From an uncultured Shimia sp. (GTDB lineage: Bacteria; Pseudomonadota; Alphaproteobacteria; Rhodobacterales; Rhodobacteraceae), in NCBI GenBank assembly GCA_937897325.1, contig CALCOY010000008.1, positions 1 to 64,000 on the forward strand: DNA of 64,000 nt, read 5' to 3'. Below are positions 25,786 to 36,207 of this stretch, piece by piece; within the stretch, counting starts at the first letter, position 1, and the number at the start of each line of letters is the position of its first letter. A model generated the notes under the pieces. That model saw only the letters and a program-made list of their open reading frames with translations. It was not told the DNA's origin and did not search any database. The position numbers were made by a program, and so were the translations under genes.

Positions 25786-26439
25786 ATGGAAAATGAACCC
25801 TCCGTAGTCGAGGTCGATATTGTCTCGGACGTGATGTGCCCATGGTGCATCGTAGGCTACAAACAACTCGAACAAGCCCTTGGTTTGACAGGGTTTGGTG
25901 CCCAGGTTCGCTGGCATCCTTTCGAGCTGAACCCGAACATGTCTCGCGAAGGGCAAAATCTGGCTGAGCATATTACAGAGAAGTATGGTGCAAGCCCGGA
26001 ACAATCTGCCCAGAATCGGGAACATCTCAGAACATTGGGGCAAAGTCTCGGAATCACATTCGATTTCTCGCCGGAAAGCCGCATTGTGAATACGTTTGCG
26101 GCCCACCAACTCTTGGATTTCGCACTCAGCCAGGGCAAACAGCATCCCTTAAAGCTGGCCCTGTTCGAGGCACATTTCACGCAGCAACGCGATGTCTCGG
26201 ACCACACGGTACTTTTGGATGTTGCAGCCTCGGTTGATCTTCCGGTCGAGGAGGCACGCGAGGTGCTTGAGACCGGCGCACTTGCCGAAACTGTGCGCGA
26301 AAAGCAGGCATTCTGGACCGAACGAGGGATCTCTGGTGTGCCGTCCATGATCTTTGATGCGAAGTATCTCGTCACAGGTGCTCAAGGCGCCCGAAACTAC
26401 GCCGAAATCCTGCGTCAAACGGTTGCCGAGGCCGCGTGA
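25786..26439 (+). CDS. DsbA-family (FrnE-like) oxidoreductase
   Basis: A 217-residue thioredoxin-fold protein with CPWC (residues about 18-21, in [16 protein letters not shown]), the helical insertion typical of 2-hydroxychromene-isomerase/FrnE proteins, and the cis-Pro loop [10 protein letters not shown] near 182. It has no signal peptide, so it is likely cytoplasmic, acting as thiol-disulfide isomerase or glutathione-dependent isomerase. Its end overlaps the lipB start (GTGA), giving a two-gene operon. Confidence 0.9.
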   Translation: MENEPSVVEVDIVSDVMCPWCIVGYKQLEQALGLTGFGAQVRWHPFELNPNMSREGQNLAEHITEKYGASPEQSAQNREHLRTLGQSLGITFDFSPESRIVNTFAAHQLLDFALSQGKQHPLKLALFEAHFTQQRDVSDHTVLLDVAASVDLPVEEAREVLETGALAETVREKQAFWTERGISGVPSMIFDAKYLVTGAQGARNYAEILRQTVAEAA

Positions 26440-27101
26440 CTGAATGGATCACTACGCCCGGCCTGACGGATTACCGCAAGGCAGAGGCATGGATGGAGGC
26501 GCGGGCCGAGGCGATTGCCGACGGCCAAGCAGAAGAATGTATCTGGCTCCTGGAGCATCCTCCCCTTTACACTGCTGGTACATCCGCAAAGCATGAAGAT
26601 CTCATAGACGACCGGTTTCCAGTCTTTCAAACCCGGCGCGGCGGCCAATTCACGTATCACGGACCGGGACAGCGAATTATCTATGTGATGCTTGATGTGG
26701 CGCGACGCGGACGCGACGTGCGCAGGTTCGTGCACGACCTTGAGGCTTGGGTAATTGCCACGCTTGCGCAATTCAACGTGTCCGGTGAGATCCGCGAAAA
26801 CCGTGTTGGCGTTTGGGTGCAACGTCCAGAAAAGCCTTTATTAAGCAATGGGCTGCCTGCAGAAGATAAAGTCGCTGCGATCGGTATCCGACTGCGCAGA
26901 TGGGTGAGTTTTCATGGGATCAGCATAAATGTCGAACCGGACCTCAGCCACTTTGAAGGGATCGTCCCCTGTGGCATCCGTGACCATGGTGTCACAAGTC
27001 TGGTAGATCTGGGCTTGCCGGTCGCAATGCATGACCTGGACCTCGCCCTCCGCGAGACGTTTGATCAAGTGTTCGCTCAGCCGGTGGAAGCGCGCGGTTA
27101 A
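26436..27101 (+). CDS. lipB: Octanoyl-[acyl-carrier-protein]:protein octanoyltransferase
   Basis: A 221-residue LipB that moves octanoate from ACP to lipoyl domains, the first step of lipoate assembly. Motifs: [10 protein letters not shown], then [14 protein letters not shown] (substrate pocket, residues about 67-80), catalytic Lys in DKVAAIGIR and catalytic Cys in GIVPCGI near 177. GTG 26436 overlaps the stop of the DsbA-type gene and places the family start correctly. Length is normal. Confidence 0.95.
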   Translation: MTEWITTPGLTDYRKAEAWMEARAEAIADGQAEECIWLLEHPPLYTAGTSAKHEDLIDDRFPVFQTRRGGQFTYHGPGQRIIYVMLDVARRGRDVRRFVHDLEAWVIATLAQFNVSGEIRENRVGVWVQRPEKPLLSNGLPAEDKVAAIGIRLRRWVSFHGISINVEPDLSHFEGIVPCGIRDHGVTSLVDLGLPVAMHDLDLALRETFDQVFAQPVEARG

Positions 27102-27607
27102 ACGGGCCCACAACTTGGCCTGTACAGATTGACCTGCATCAACAAGAATGCTCGGTATATTATATTTGGATCTGAATTCTCGCATTGGACATCCGGCCTT
27201 GGCTTTATTCACAAGACCGCCGGTCATTGAGATCGGCGCCGATAGATCCAACCGATCATTCATCACCTTTTACTTCGGTTTCATGGTTTGCACTACAGCT
27301 GGCCTTGATGCAGAAATGACATGGCATAAGCCCCCGCAGTGAAGTCAAACATCTTGGCAACTTCCACGCCCAAACCACCGTACACGCCCAAACCACCGTA
27401 TTAGTTGAACTTTCCGCCCATGGTCGATTGGGTTCCCACCTTTTTATCAATTGCCAAGAACATTTCTTATCTCGACGCGCCGCGACAATCTGGCCCGAGC
27501 CGCGGCGCCATCAGACATTGAAGCGTAAGTGCTATCCTTTTAAAACAAGAGAAGAATCCGAGCACGATCGGGAACCTGACGCACAGTCACTCAAGGAGGC
27601 ACCCTAT
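27102..27607. other. Intergenic region with possible outer-membrane gene relic and ctaD leader
   Basis: Minus strand from about 27420 to 27297 reads MGGKFN, a stop (TAA), then [20 protein letters not shown] and on to a stop at the Leu of HQGQL. This resembles the end of a beta-barrel or surface protein, but it has no intact start. The rest, up to the ctaD Shine-Dalgarno at 27593, shows no gene. Confidence 0.35.
27365..27400. repeat. Perfect 18-bp tandem duplication
   Basis: CACGCCCAAACCACCGTA occurs twice in a row without mismatch. On the minus strand it encodes two copies of YGGLGV within the possible relic described above, so it would be an in-frame duplication. Confidence 0.9.
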
Positions 27608-29281
27608 ATGGCAGACGCAGCCATCCATGGGCACGAGCATGAGGACGAACGGGGCTTTTTCACCCGTTGGTTCATGTCCACAAACCATAAAGATATCGGG
27701 ATCCTATACCTGATCACCTCGGCCTTGGTCGGGTTCATCTCGGTGGCTTTCACCGTCTACATGCGGCTCGAGCTGATGGACCCTGGCGTTCAGTACATGT
27801 GTATGGAAGGCGCGCGCCTCTTTGCAGCCGCTCCGGGTGAATGTACGCCAAACGGCCATCTTTGGAACGTTCTTATCACCGGTCACGGCATCCTGATGAT
27901 GTTCTTCGTCGTGATCCCGGCCCTTTTTGGCGGGTTTGGCAATTACTTCATGCCATTGCAGATTGGTGCGCCGGACATGGCGTTCCCGCGCATGAACAAC
28001 CTTTCATTCTGGATGTATGTTGCGGGCACATCGCTGGCCGTCTGCTCGGTCCTCGCCCCCGGAGGCAATGGGCAGTTAGGTTCCGGCGTTGGTTGGGTAC
28101 TCTATCCTCCGCTCTCCACAAACGAACAAGGCTGGTCAATGGACCTTGCCATTTTCGCGGTTCACGTTTCGGGCGCGTCGTCGATTCTTGGCGCGATCAA
28201 TATGATCACCACCTTTCTGAACATGCGCGCGCCGGGCATGACATTGTTCAAGGTGCCGCTGTTTTCCTGGTCGATCTTCGTGACCAGCTGGCTGATCTTG
28301 TTGTCCCTGCCGGTGCTGGCTGGCGCGATCACCATGCTGCTCATGGACCGCAACTTTGGCTTCACCTTTTTTGATCCGGCCGGTGGTGGCGACCCCGTGC
28401 TATACCAGCACATCCTGTGGTTCTTCGGCCATCCAGAGGTTTACATCATTATCTTGCCCGGCTTCGGCATAATCAGTCACGTGATCGCCACCTTTAGTCG
28501 CAAGCCCGTGTTCGGTTACCTGCCGATGGTCTGGGCGATCATCGCGATCGGCGTCCTCGGCTTCGTCGTTTGGGCGCACCACATGTACACCGTTGGCATG
28601 AGCCTCAACCAACAGGCCTACTTCATGTTGGCAACGATGGTCATTGCGGTGCCAACCGGCGTGAAAGTGTTCAGTTGGATTGCCACGATGTGGGGCGGCT
28701 CGATCGAATTCAAGACACCCATGCTCTGGGCCTTCGGCTTCCTGTTCCTCTTCACCGTCGGTGGTGTGACGGGTGTCGTGCTCAGCCAGGCTGCCGTAGA
28801 CCGGGCTTATCACGACACCTATTACGTCGTTGCGCATTTCCATTATGTGATGAGCCTTGGTGCTGTCTTTGCCATCTTTGCAGGCATCTACTTCTATTTG
28901 CCCAAGATGACCGGCAAGATGTACCCAGAATGGGCCGGCAAAGTGCACTTCTGGACGATGTTCATCGGCGCAAACGTGACTTTTTTCCCGCAGCATTTCC
29001 TAGGTCGTCAGGGCATGCCGCGCCGTTACATCGACTATCCTGAAGCATATGCGCTTTGGAATGCGGTCTCAACATGGGGCGCCTTCCTCAGCTTCGCATC
29101 GTTCCTCTTCTTTTTCGGCGTAATGGCCTACACACTGCGCAACGGCGCCCGCGTGACCGAGCCAAACCCGTGGAATGAATATGCAGACACGCTGGAATGG
29201 ACCTTGCCAAGCCCACCACCCGAACACACGTTCGAGATCCTGCCGAAGCAGGAAGAGTGGGACAAAAGCCCGGCTCACTAG
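27608..29281 (+). CDS. ctaD: Cytochrome c oxidase subunit I (aa3-type)
   Basis: A 557-residue heme-copper oxidase catalytic subunit with 12 membrane helices. ATG 27608 follows AAGGAGG by 7 nt and is preferred over the longer in-frame start. Visible residues: heme a His in GHGILMMFF, Cu-B His and cross-linked Tyr in [14 protein letters not shown], two more Cu-B His in [10 protein letters not shown]-channel Lys in PTGVKVFSW, heme a3 and a His in [12 protein letters not shown], and D-channel region [17 protein letters not shown]. It stands alone with its own terminator; the other aa3 subunits are not here, which is common in Rhodobacteraceae. Confidence 0.97.
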   Translation: MADAAIHGHEHEDERGFFTRWFMSTNHKDIGILYLITSALVGFISVAFTVYMRLELMDPGVQYMCMEGARLFAAAPGECTPNGHLWNVLITGHGILMMFFVVIPALFGGFGNYFMPLQIGAPDMAFPRMNNLSFWMYVAGTSLAVCSVLAPGGNGQLGSGVGWVLYPPLSTNEQGWSMDLAIFAVHVSGASSILGAINMITTFLNMRAPGMTLFKVPLFSWSIFVTSWLILLSLPVLAGAITMLLMDRNFGFTFFDPAGGGDPVLYQHILWFFGHPEVYIIILPGFGIISHVIATFSRKPVFGYLPMVWAIIAIGVLGFVVWAHHMYTVGMSLNQQAYFMLATMVIAVPTGVKVFSWIATMWGGSIEFKTPMLWAFGFLFLFTVGGVTGVVLSQAAVDRAYHDTYYVVAHFHYVMSLGAVFAIFAGIYFYLPKMTGKMYPEWAGKVHFWTMFIGANVTFFPQHFLGRQGMPRRYIDYPEAYALWNAVSTWGAFLSFASFLFFFGVMAYTLRNGARVTEPNPWNEYADTLEWTLPSPPPEHTFEILPKQEEWDKSPAH

Positions 29282-29304
29282 GGCCCAAGTAGGGTACACC
29301 AAAC

Positions 29305-29334
29305 AAAAAGCCCCGGCACCCACCGGGGCTTTTC
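29305..29334 (+). terminator. Rho-independent terminator of ctaD
   Basis: AGCCCCGG and CCGGGGCT pair around a 6-base loop, preceded by A5 and followed by TTTC, 24 nt past the ctaD stop. Confidence 0.9.
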
Positions 29335-29489
29335 TTTTGCGCCTTGGTCGATTGCAGTTGCCACCTTGTCCTTCTTAGGCTCAGGAGCCATTCATCTCTG
29401 GCCAGCGGCAAGCTTCGCGGCGACCATGCATTGATGACAGGCGCGCGCTCAACGGGTTATCTTCATCAATCGCAATGGTTTACGGTGTG

Positions 29490-30033
29490 ATGTTGCGCCT
29501 TGGGATTACGGTCCGCAATAGACGCTCTCGAACCGCTGTAAGCGTTGGAGGTGAGTGACCGAACACCACCGGTTCAAGAGAGACCACGAACAAAGCGTCT
29601 TCGCCCGGATGATGGCCGGCCTGTCCGCCGAGCATGGAGAAAAGAAGACTATAGTGCCCCCCCCTCTTCGAAACTGCGTTTCCACTGCCGAGCAAGGGAC
29701 GCCACCTATCTCAAAGCCCATCGCACGGCGTCCAGCCTCGCCGTCAAAAAGGGGGCATTGACACCTGATTGGCAGCAACCAGAGCAGTATGAATCACCGA
29801 CCGGCAGGTGATTGGCACAATCAACGAGAGGGGCCAAGCTGCACGCGATCTGCGAAAGATGCGCCATGGCGCGCCATTGGTCCGAGCGACAATGATGCGC
29901 TGACCGCTCAATCCATTCGTCACTGCCTGGCAGGTTGAAAGATTGGCGGCGCGTCGCAAAGAGATACGACCGTTGCCCAAAGGTCTTTCTCTCTGTTATC
30001 GCCTGGGCTCCCCGCGTCATTTATTCGCGATGA
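29490..30033 (+). pseudogene. IS5-family transposase relic
   Basis: Pieces in changing frames match an IS5-type (IS427-like) transposase: APWDYGPQ-stop-TLSNRCKRW near 29500; VFARMMAGLSAEHGEKKT near 29600; DATYLKAHRTASSLAVKKG near 29700; then a scrambled middle; and LKDWRRVAKRYDRCPKVFLS at 29935-30033, ending at TGA. The order is preserved, but frameshifts, stops and internal deletions are plain. The catalytic Asp of DATYLKAHR remains in one piece only. Confidence 0.75.
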
Positions 30034-30088
30034 GGCCAGACCCTAGGTGTTTGATCCCACGGTTTGATGGTGTGATCCTTTTATTGGA

Positions 30089-31122
30089 ATGGAAGGAAGC
30101 GCTATGGAAAAAAAATCGTCATGGCAGCGCCATGCACACTTGACCGGCAGTGCATTCGCAAAGCGAATGTCACGAGAGGGGGCGCACGCCGTCAGAGTAG
30201 AAATACAGCGATCGCAAGCTTCGTTCGCGGAACTGAGCCGATAGCTTGGCAGCAACCCAAAGACAGTGGCGGAAGCGGCAAACTCTTCTGGATCAGAAGG
30301 CTGGTCCCAGAGAGCCTCGTTCAACGTTCTTAGCGAAGAAGACGAGGCCATGATCGTTGCTTTCAGGTGGCACACACTTCTGCCACTGGATGGCTGTCTT
30401 CATGCTTTGCAGCCAATGATCCCGAATCTGACGCGATCTTCTTGGCATCGTTGCTTGCATCGGCACCGTATATCTCGACTGCCGGACGTCGCGGATGACA
30501 AGTCAAACCGGCAGAAATTCAAGCGCTACCCAATTGGCTTCTTCCACATTGATATCGCTGAGTTCAGAACGGAGGAGGGAAAACTCCATCTCTTTGTCGC
30601 TATCGATCGAACCAGCAAGTTCGCGGTGGCACAGCTGGTAGGGAAGGCCAGTCGCAAAACGGCGTGGGAATTCCTCGAACACCATCTCGAAGCCGTGGCC
30701 TATCGCATTCACAGCATCCTGACATACAATGGCATTCAGTTCGCAGAGCAGCCTCGGAACCGGAACACCGCCTATTCCAGGCCAATGCGGTTCGACATGA
30801 TTTGCGCAGGCGCGGATTTGTCCGCCATTGGTCCGAGGACAATGATGCGCGCTATCGAGCACAGGCTGGCAAAGCCAAACCACCCGTGGACCAACGGTCA
30901 GGTCGAACGACTGAACCGAACGACCAAAGAAACCACCCTGACGCGACACCACTACGAGCTTCGCAGGCACCTGGCCGACTTCCTCAACGCCTACAATTAC
31001 GCCCGCCGTTTGAAGACGCTCAACGTCTCACACCTTACGAATGTATCTGCAAAATCTGGACATCTGAGCCAGATCGATTCATCCTAAATCCGATACACCA
31101 GATGCCGGTACTGAACACCTGA
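30089..31122 (+). pseudogene. IS481-family transposase, inactivated
   Basis: The N-terminal part from about 30089 has a stop (TAG 30242-30244) before SNPKTVAEAA. The main frame (30266 onward) has the HTH region, the rve core FFHIDIAEFRTEEGKLHLFVAIDRTSKFA with the first catalytic Asp, and NHPWTNGQVERLNRTTKE with the Glu. The second catalytic position reads LTYNGIQF, with Tyr where the family has Asp (LTDNGIQF). After the motif YNYARRLKTL the correct C-terminus (LTPYECICKIWTSEPDRF) is in another frame and ends at 31122. Three independent lesions make it dead. Confidence 0.85.
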
Positions 31123-31409
31123 GCCGACAATGTTATCGCGCAGCGAGCTATCTTGAACGACGTTCAACGCATGATTTGATCGATTCCCATGACGATGCCT
31201 CGCGTTGGTTGCCGGGTATTCTATTTGAAGTGCTCCTCGCATTCTTTGCCTATCTTGCCTTCGCACTTTTCTCAACGACCCGTCCACAGACGCTTGAAAT
31301 GTCAATCTGACAGAGATCAACAAGGATCGGTCCTCGGCGGAGGAGGATCATAGGGTCGGTGGGCGGGCGCCTTTGGCCACAGGCCAAACAGAGCCGCCCA
31401 GCGAAACCA
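31123..31409. other. Gap downstream of IS481; contains a structured palindrome
   Basis: No gene recognised. TTTGGCC-ACA-GGCCAAA (31372-31388) is nested between GGGCGG (31361-31366) and CCGCCC (31394-31399). It could act as a terminator-like hairpin for the minus-strand YHS gene ending at 31410, although no clear T-run follows. Confidence 0.4.
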
Positions 31410-31862
31410 CTAGTTCAAGACCGATGGCCAGTTTGCGTCTCCAGATGCGATCCGCGCTGGAATATCTCGTTCCCAACGCCGTTGGATCCGGTGAGAATAG
31501 TTCAGATACAGCTTTCCATCCACGATCTTCCACGCATCTGGAATGGTTGAAGCCGTATACCCCTCACTGACTGCATACGCGCAATAGCCGCCATATTGGG
31601 GTGCATAGCCTGCGGGATCCGCTGCAAACGCGTCACGATTGGCAAAGGATGCAAAACGCCAAGTCGCACCATTCCAATCGTGCGTAATGGACGGATCACC
31701 GGCCACCGGCATTCCTTCGGTGAAGTACGACACAACATCGGTCCCATCCACCGCGATGCCGTCATCTGCGTAGATTGCCGGTGTCGCAGCACGGGCCGTT
31801 TTCGCAACGAGGGGCAGTGTGGCCACCATACCCAAAAACAATCTGCGTGTCGTCATATGCAT
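31410..31862 (-). CDS. Tat-exported YHS-domain protein
   Basis: A YHS-domain protein of about 150 residues. The start at ATG 31862 has GGAGG six bases upstream; ATG 31886 and 31856 are alternatives. The N-terminus has a twin-arginine signal (TTRRLFLG, hydrophobic segment, AxA site at ARA), pointing to folded export to the periplasm. The YHS core is YADDGIAVDGTDVVSYFTEG and FASFANRDAFAADPAGYAPQYGGYCAYAV with its Cys; YHS domains often bind metal. Single gene, function unknown. Confidence 0.8.
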   Translation of the reverse strand: MHMTTRRLFLGMVATLPLVAKTARAATPAIYADDGIAVDGTDVVSYFTEGMPVAGDPSITHDWNGATWRFASFANRDAFAADPAGYAPQYGGYCAYAVSEGYTASTIPDAWKIVDGKLYLNYSHRIQRRWERDIPARIASGDANWPSVLN

Positions 31863-32081
31863 CAGTTGCCTCCGTTTGGCATTCATTTAAAAAGAGACAT
31901 TGGCCCTCCCCGCCATTTACGCCAGTCCCATCGCAGCGATTTGATCCACCGTCAGCAAGTCACCGCATCACGCAGCAATGGAGATGGACCCCTCTGCATA
32001 GTCAGGATGGGATGGCGTCGAACATGACTTACTTCGCGCGGGTCACTTGGGCTGATCCGCAAACCCCGATCAAAAGTCGTT

Positions 32082-32384
32082 TCATTGACCGGCGGCAAGG
32101 CTGTCCATCTTACGCGCCATCTTTACGTCCAACGCACTCAGACCGCCTACGTCATGCGTCGTGAGAACGACATTGACGGTCTTGTAGACATTGTCCCATT
32201 CGGGATGGTGGTCCCATTTCTCCGCCCAAATCGCCACTCGGGTCATCCAGCCAAATGCATCCACGAAGTCGTTGAAAACGAAAGTTTTGGCAATCGCATC
32301 ACGTCCCTCCTGCAGGTTCCAGCCGCTTTCAACAAGGGGATCCAGAAGGGTCGCGCGGGTCTCTTCACTCAGCTTTTCAGTCAT
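32082..32384 (-). CDS. phhB: Pterin-4a-carbinolamine dehydratase
   Basis: A 100-residue PCD/DCoH protein. The signature [20 protein letters not shown] is at residues about 57-76, with the catalytic His pair, followed by [12 protein letters not shown]. It dehydrates the 4a-hydroxytetrahydropterin made by aromatic amino-acid hydroxylases; no phenylalanine hydroxylase gene is in the window. Its ATG overlaps the stop of the GNAT/FemAB-like gene (ATGA). It is the last gene of the coupled group that starts with the RidA gene at 34840. Confidence 0.93.
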   Translation of the reverse strand: MTEKLSEETRATLLDPLVESGWNLQEGRDAIAKTFVFNDFVDAFGWMTRVAIWAEKWDHHPEWDNVYKTVNVVLTTHDVGGLSALDVKMARKMDSLAAGQ

Positions 32385-33592
32385 TCCTGTTCCTCGATTT
32401 GAACACGTTTGAACGGCCCGTAATCCGTTAAGACTTCGATCTCCTGCTCGACCGCCTCTCGCTCCGCTTCAAGATAGCGCCCTATGGCGTCGGCAAAACC
32501 CGGATCACCTACCCAATGCAACGAATGCGTTTGCGTCGGAAGATACCCTCGGGCAAGCTTGTGTTCACCCTGCGCGCCCGCTTCCACACGGTCCAGTCCA
32601 TGCCGGATCGCGTAGTCGATAGCCTGATAGTAACAAAGTTCGAAATGCAGGCACGGATGATGTTCGGTGCAACCCCAGTACCGGCCGTAAAGAGTTGATG
32701 CACCCACGAAATTCAGCGCCCCAGCGACATAGCGACCTTCCCGCTCTGCCAGAACAAGAACCATGTCGTTCGCCAGCGTTTCATGTGCGAGATCAAAGAA
32801 GCGGCGCGTCAGATAAGGCGTACCCCATTTGCGTGCACCGGTATCCTGATAGAAGATCCAGAACGCATCCCAGTGATGGGGCCGCAAATCGGAGCCCGTC
32901 AGCACATGCAAATCACCGCCAAACTCTTGCGCCTGCCGACGCTCCTTGCGGATGTTCTTGCGCTTGCGCGAACTGAGGCCCTCCAGAAATTCATCAAACC
33001 CCCCATAACCATCATTGAGCCAATGAAACTGTTGCGTGGAGCGCGGCATAAGCCCCATCTGCACGCCCGCCACCCGCTCGGCTTCGGTACAGAAAGTTGC
33101 GTGCACCGAGGACACCTGATTGTTCGCCGCCACTTGAACAGCACCCTGAACCAGAGCCGAAAGGCCGACATCCGAAAAATCCGGATGTGTCAGGAACCGC
33201 CGTCCGGTGGCTGGTGTGTGGGGCACGGCAATCTGCAGCTTGGGATAGTACCGCCCCCCTGCCCGCTCATAGGCATGTGCCCAGTTGTGATCGAATATGT
33301 ATTCGCCCTGGCTGTGCGATTTGGCATACATCGGCGCAACCGCAATGACCTGATCTTCAAGACGCGCCTCAAGATATTGCGGCTGCCAGCCCGTGCCCGC
33401 CCCGACCGAGTTGCTATCTTCAAGCACTTTCAAGAAGCGATACGTAGTGAAAGGGTCATTGGGGCGCAGGCCACGTGCGGCCTCGGGACAGGCGCAGGCA
33501 TCCCAGGCGGCCTCTCCTATCTCGGAAAGTCGAGAGACGACCCGGATTTCAATAGCTTGTTCAGCGATACTGGATTGCTGCTTCATCAACAT
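32381..33592 (-). CDS. FemAB-like/GNAT acyltransferase (DUF482 family)
   Basis: A 403-residue cytoplasmic protein of the DUF482/peptidoglycan-recognition GNAT group: [22 protein letters not shown] and [19 protein letters not shown]-like motifs ([20 protein letters not shown] near 280), [21 protein letters not shown] near 310, and a conserved tail [19 protein letters not shown]. These proteins are predicted aminoacyl- or acyl-transferases; the substrate is not established. It overlaps phhB by 4 nt and lies 25 nt after the phosphodiesterase gene. Confidence 0.85.
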   Translation of the reverse strand: MLMKQQSSIAEQAIEIRVVSRLSEIGEAAWDACACPEAARGLRPNDPFTTYRFLKVLEDSNSVGAGTGWQPQYLEARLEDQVIAVAPMYAKSHSQGEYIFDHNWAHAYERAGGRYYPKLQIAVPHTPATGRRFLTHPDFSDVGLSALVQGAVQVAANNQVSSVHATFCTEAERVAGVQMGLMPRSTQQFHWLNDGYGGFDEFLEGLSSRKRKNIRKERRQAQEFGGDLHVLTGSDLRPHHWDAFWIFYQDTGARKWGTPYLTRRFFDLAHETLANDMVLVLAEREGRYVAGALNFVGASTLYGRYWGCTEHHPCLHFELCYYQAIDYAIRHGLDRVEAGAQGEHKLARGYLPTQTHSLHWVGDPGFADAIGRYLEAEREAVEQEIEVLTDYGPFKRVQIEEQE

Positions 33593-33617
33593 CTATCTGT
33601 GGCGATCTCGGGCGCGA

Positions 33618-34385
33618 TCAACCGTCCAAGGAGGGCAAGTAACCCTCGAAAGTGATATTCTGTACGACCTCTCGCGCCTCTTGTTCCATACTCGGTGATC
33701 TCACAGTCCAGCAAAGCACGTCCGCGCCTGCATCGCGCAAAGCATGGACGCGCTCCCTACTCAGATCACTTACCTCATGGCTGATGAAGGACGCCCCGAC
33801 ACGGTCATAATCCGGTATCTCCCGCAGCCGAGCGCATGTGCCAGCATCTAGCGGCCAATCCGGCAGGCGGTAGGCGCTGGTGACAAGGCCCCGCGCCACA
33901 TCCGGTGAAAGCTCAGCCATCTTGGCGACCGAATGCGGATTAAACGACATCATCGCAACCGGCCCCGCATAGGCCTGCACTTCGTCTGCGACCGCCTGTT
34001 CCAAAGGCCCGATATCGGGACCCATCGCACCATCCTGATCCTTGATCTCGATGAGAATGGGCACCTGCCCCGCGACAAGCTCAAGGATCTCAAAGAGTGT
34101 TGGGATATGGGTCTCCGCTCCAACCAGGCCAATTGCCCGCAACTCATCGCGTGTGCGCTGTCGCACGGGCCCTTCAGCATGGGTCAGCCGGCCCAGATCA
34201 TAATCGTGAAACACCATCGCTGCCCCGTCGGCTGACAACTGAACATCAATCTCGATGCCGTAACCGTGTACAAGGGCCGCTCGCACCGCATCTATACTAT
34301 TTTCCGGCCTGCCTTCGGCCAAATCATGCAAGGCGCGATGTGCAAGAGGCGCCGCAAGAAACGCCTTGGGCAAGCTTGGCATCAT
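33618..34385 (-). CDS. Glycerophosphodiester phosphodiesterase family protein
   Basis: A 255-residue GDPD TIM barrel: LAHRAL (catalytic His), RPENSIDAVRAAL (residues about 26-38), GIEIDVQLSADGAAMVFHDYDLGRLT with Glu/Asp metal ligands and the second His, and IEIKDQ near 111. It hydrolyses deacylated phospholipids to glycerol-3-phosphate and alcohol. No signal peptide is seen, so it is cytoplasmic. The start overlaps the RidA stop (ATGA). Confidence 0.93.
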   Translation of the reverse strand: MMPSLPKAFLAAPLAHRALHDLAEGRPENSIDAVRAALVHGYGIEIDVQLSADGAAMVFHDYDLGRLTHAEGPVRQRTRDELRAIGLVGAETHIPTLFEILELVAGQVPILIEIKDQDGAMGPDIGPLEQAVADEVQAYAGPVAMMSFNPHSVAKMAELSPDVARGLVTSAYRLPDWPLDAGTCARLREIPDYDRVGASFISHEVSDLSRERVHALRDAGADVLCWTVRSPSMEQEAREVVQNITFEGYLPSLDG

Positions 34386-34840
34386 TCGATCTGAAAAATG
34401 CCTTCGATCTCGACCGCGACGCCAAATGGCAAACTTGCTGCCGAAACGGCGGACCGGGAATGCCGCCCGGCATCACCAAGCGCCTCCACCAGGAAGTCCG
34501 AGGCGCCGTTGATAACCTTGGGTTGTTCTCCGAAATCTGCGGTAGAGTTCACAAAACCAGTCAGCTTGATCACCCGCTTCAGCCGCTCGATATCACCACC
34601 ACAAGCCGCCTTTACCTGGGCGAGGAGGCTGATTGCACAGGTCTTCGCCGCAGCTGCACCGGCCTCCACATCCATGGTATCGCCAAGTTTTCCGATGATC
34701 ATTCCATCGGGTCCGTTCGAGATCTGCCCAGAGATGTAGACAATGTCGCCGACCTGCACATGCGGCACATAATTTGCTGCCGGTGCAGGAGCATCGGGAA
34801 GTGTCACGCCAAGTTCAGCGAGGCGAGATTCAATTGTCAT
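34382..34840 (-). CDS. RidA-family protein
   Basis: A 152-residue YjgF/RidA-type protein of the longer subgroup. ATG 34840 has GAAAGGAT upstream and matches the family start, so the longer frame to 34885 is not used. It has VGDIVYISGQISNGPDG, then LLAQVKAACGGDIERLKRVIKLTGFVNS, then HSRSAVSAASLPFGVAVEIEGIF with the Arg that binds substrate carboxylates. Canonical RidA hydrolyses enamine/imine intermediates; the longer group is less defined. It is the first gene of the coupled four-gene operon and, unlike the copy at 1.4 kb, is intact. Confidence 0.88.
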   Translation of the reverse strand: MTIESRLAELGVTLPDAPAPAANYVPHVQVGDIVYISGQISNGPDGMIIGKLGDTMDVEAGAAAAKTCAISLLAQVKAACGGDIERLKRVIKLTGFVNSTADFGEQPKVINGASDFLVEALGDAGRHSRSAVSAASLPFGVAVEIEGIFQIE

Positions 34841-34905
34841 GTGGTATCCTTTCGGTCGGTCTTGGCGCGACGCTAGCCTGCCCATCCCTTGCCGAAAAGA
34901 CCCAA

Positions 34906-36207
34906 TTAGGATTCTCGGAAAGCACGATTGAAGTAATCGGTCATCGGCTTGACGAGATAAACCAGCGGTGACCGATCAGCCGTGCGAATGAACGCCTCCA
35001 CCGGCATGCCCGGGATCAGCGCCTGTCCGTCTGGTAGGCGGTCCACCTCACCCGCGCTCAGGATGATCTCGGCCCGGTAGTAGCTGATACCCACCGCTTC
35101 ATCTTCAAACGCATCCGCTGACAGAAGGGACACTTGTCCGATCAATTCAGGCGTGGTCCGCTGATCGAGTGCGGAAAAGCGCAGGTTCACGGCCTGTCCG
35201 ACGGCAATCTGATCAATGTTGATCGGGTCGACCCGCGCAGCGATCACCAATGGTCTGTCCTGTGGAATCAGATAAAGCACCGGATCCGCCCCTCGGATCA
35301 CCGAACGTGGTGTCTGCACACGCATTCCATAGACAATGCCAGAAACAGGCGCGCGGATTGACAACTGGTCAAGCTCCGATGTCAGCGCTGCGCGTTGCTC
35401 TAGGAATTCAAGCTCACGATAGACCAAATCCCGTAGCTGGGTGATGGCCTGTTCCCGCTGGCTTGTTCCCAGTTTGATAATCTCGATATCTATCTCGGTG
35501 ATGCGCCCCTCAGACTGGGCGTATTGCGCTTCCAGTTCGCCCAATTGGCCATCCAGGCTCGCGGCATTCCGTTCAAGGTTCAGCACGCTTGAGGCTTGGG
35601 CAAGCCCGCGATCCAGAAGCGAGCGTTGGTTGGCAAGCTCTTCCTCAATCAGCTCAAGCTGACGGCTCAGAGACACTTGTTGCGCGCGAACCCCATCGAT
35701 CTGATTGGAGATCTGCGCCTTGCGTTTCTCGAGCTGTTCAGTCTCGCGTGCGATACTTTCACGACGCGCCTCGAACAGGTTCTCTTGACCGATCATCAGC
35801 CCCTGCACATCGGGATTTTCTGCGCTCATCTCGATTAAGAGTTCAGGATAGGTCAGCGTGTCGGTTCCATCCCGCTCCGCCTCAAGCCGACCACGACGGG
35901 CCATCAATTCAAAAAGCTGTCCCTCCACGATGGCAAGTCGGCTCGCAAGTTGTTCGGCATCAAGCTCGATCAACACGTCACCTGCCTCTACCACATCGCC
36001 CTCCTTGACGGCGATGGAATCGACGACCCCTCCAATCGGATGCTGAACGACCTGACGGTTCTGATCGACTTCGATACGCCCAGGTGCGATGATCGCCCCG
36101 GCGATCTGCGTCATGGTGGCCCATAGCATGAAGCCTCCCAAAAGCCCGATCAGCCCGATCATTCCGATCAGGACGGGGCGGAATGCGGACCAGCGCCCTT
36201 CTTTCAT
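34906..36207 (-). CDS. HlyD-family type I secretion membrane-fusion protein
   Basis: A 433-residue periplasmic adaptor. One N-terminal membrane helix (residues about 13-34), a lipoyl-like half (GGVVDSIAVKEGDVVEAGDVLIELD, about 59-83), a long alpha-helical hairpin with coiled coils (about 100-270), the second lipoyl half (LSIRAPVSGIVYGM) and a beta-barrel domain. It bridges the inner-membrane ABC protein to an outer-membrane TolC. Its ATG overlaps the stop of the ABC gene (ATGA). No TolC or RTX substrate gene is nearby. Confidence 0.94.
   Translation of the reverse strand: MKEGRWSAFRPVLIGMIGLIGLLGGFMLWATMTQIAGAIIAPGRIEVDQNRQVVQHPIGGVVDSIAVKEGDVVEAGDVLIELDAEQLASRLAIVEGQLFELMARRGRLEAERDGTDTLTYPELLIEMSAENPDVQGLMIGQENLFEARRESIARETEQLEKRKAQISNQIDGVRAQQVSLSRQLELIEEELANQRSLLDRGLAQASSVLNLERNAASLDGQLGELEAQYAQSEGRITEIDIEIIKLGTSQREQAITQLRDLVYRELEFLEQRAALTSELDQLSIRAPVSGIVYGMRVQTPRSVIRGADPVLYLIPQDRPLVIAARVDPINIDQIAVGQAVNLRFSALDQRTTPELIGQVSLLSADAFEDEAVGISYYRAEIILSAGEVDRLPDGQALIPGMPVEAFIRTADRSPLVYLVKPMTDYFNRAFRES

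Noticed and set aside
34097-34876. Plus-strand frame across the RidA and phosphodiesterase genes
   Set aside because: Crosses two coupled minus-strand genes and has no recognisable domain.
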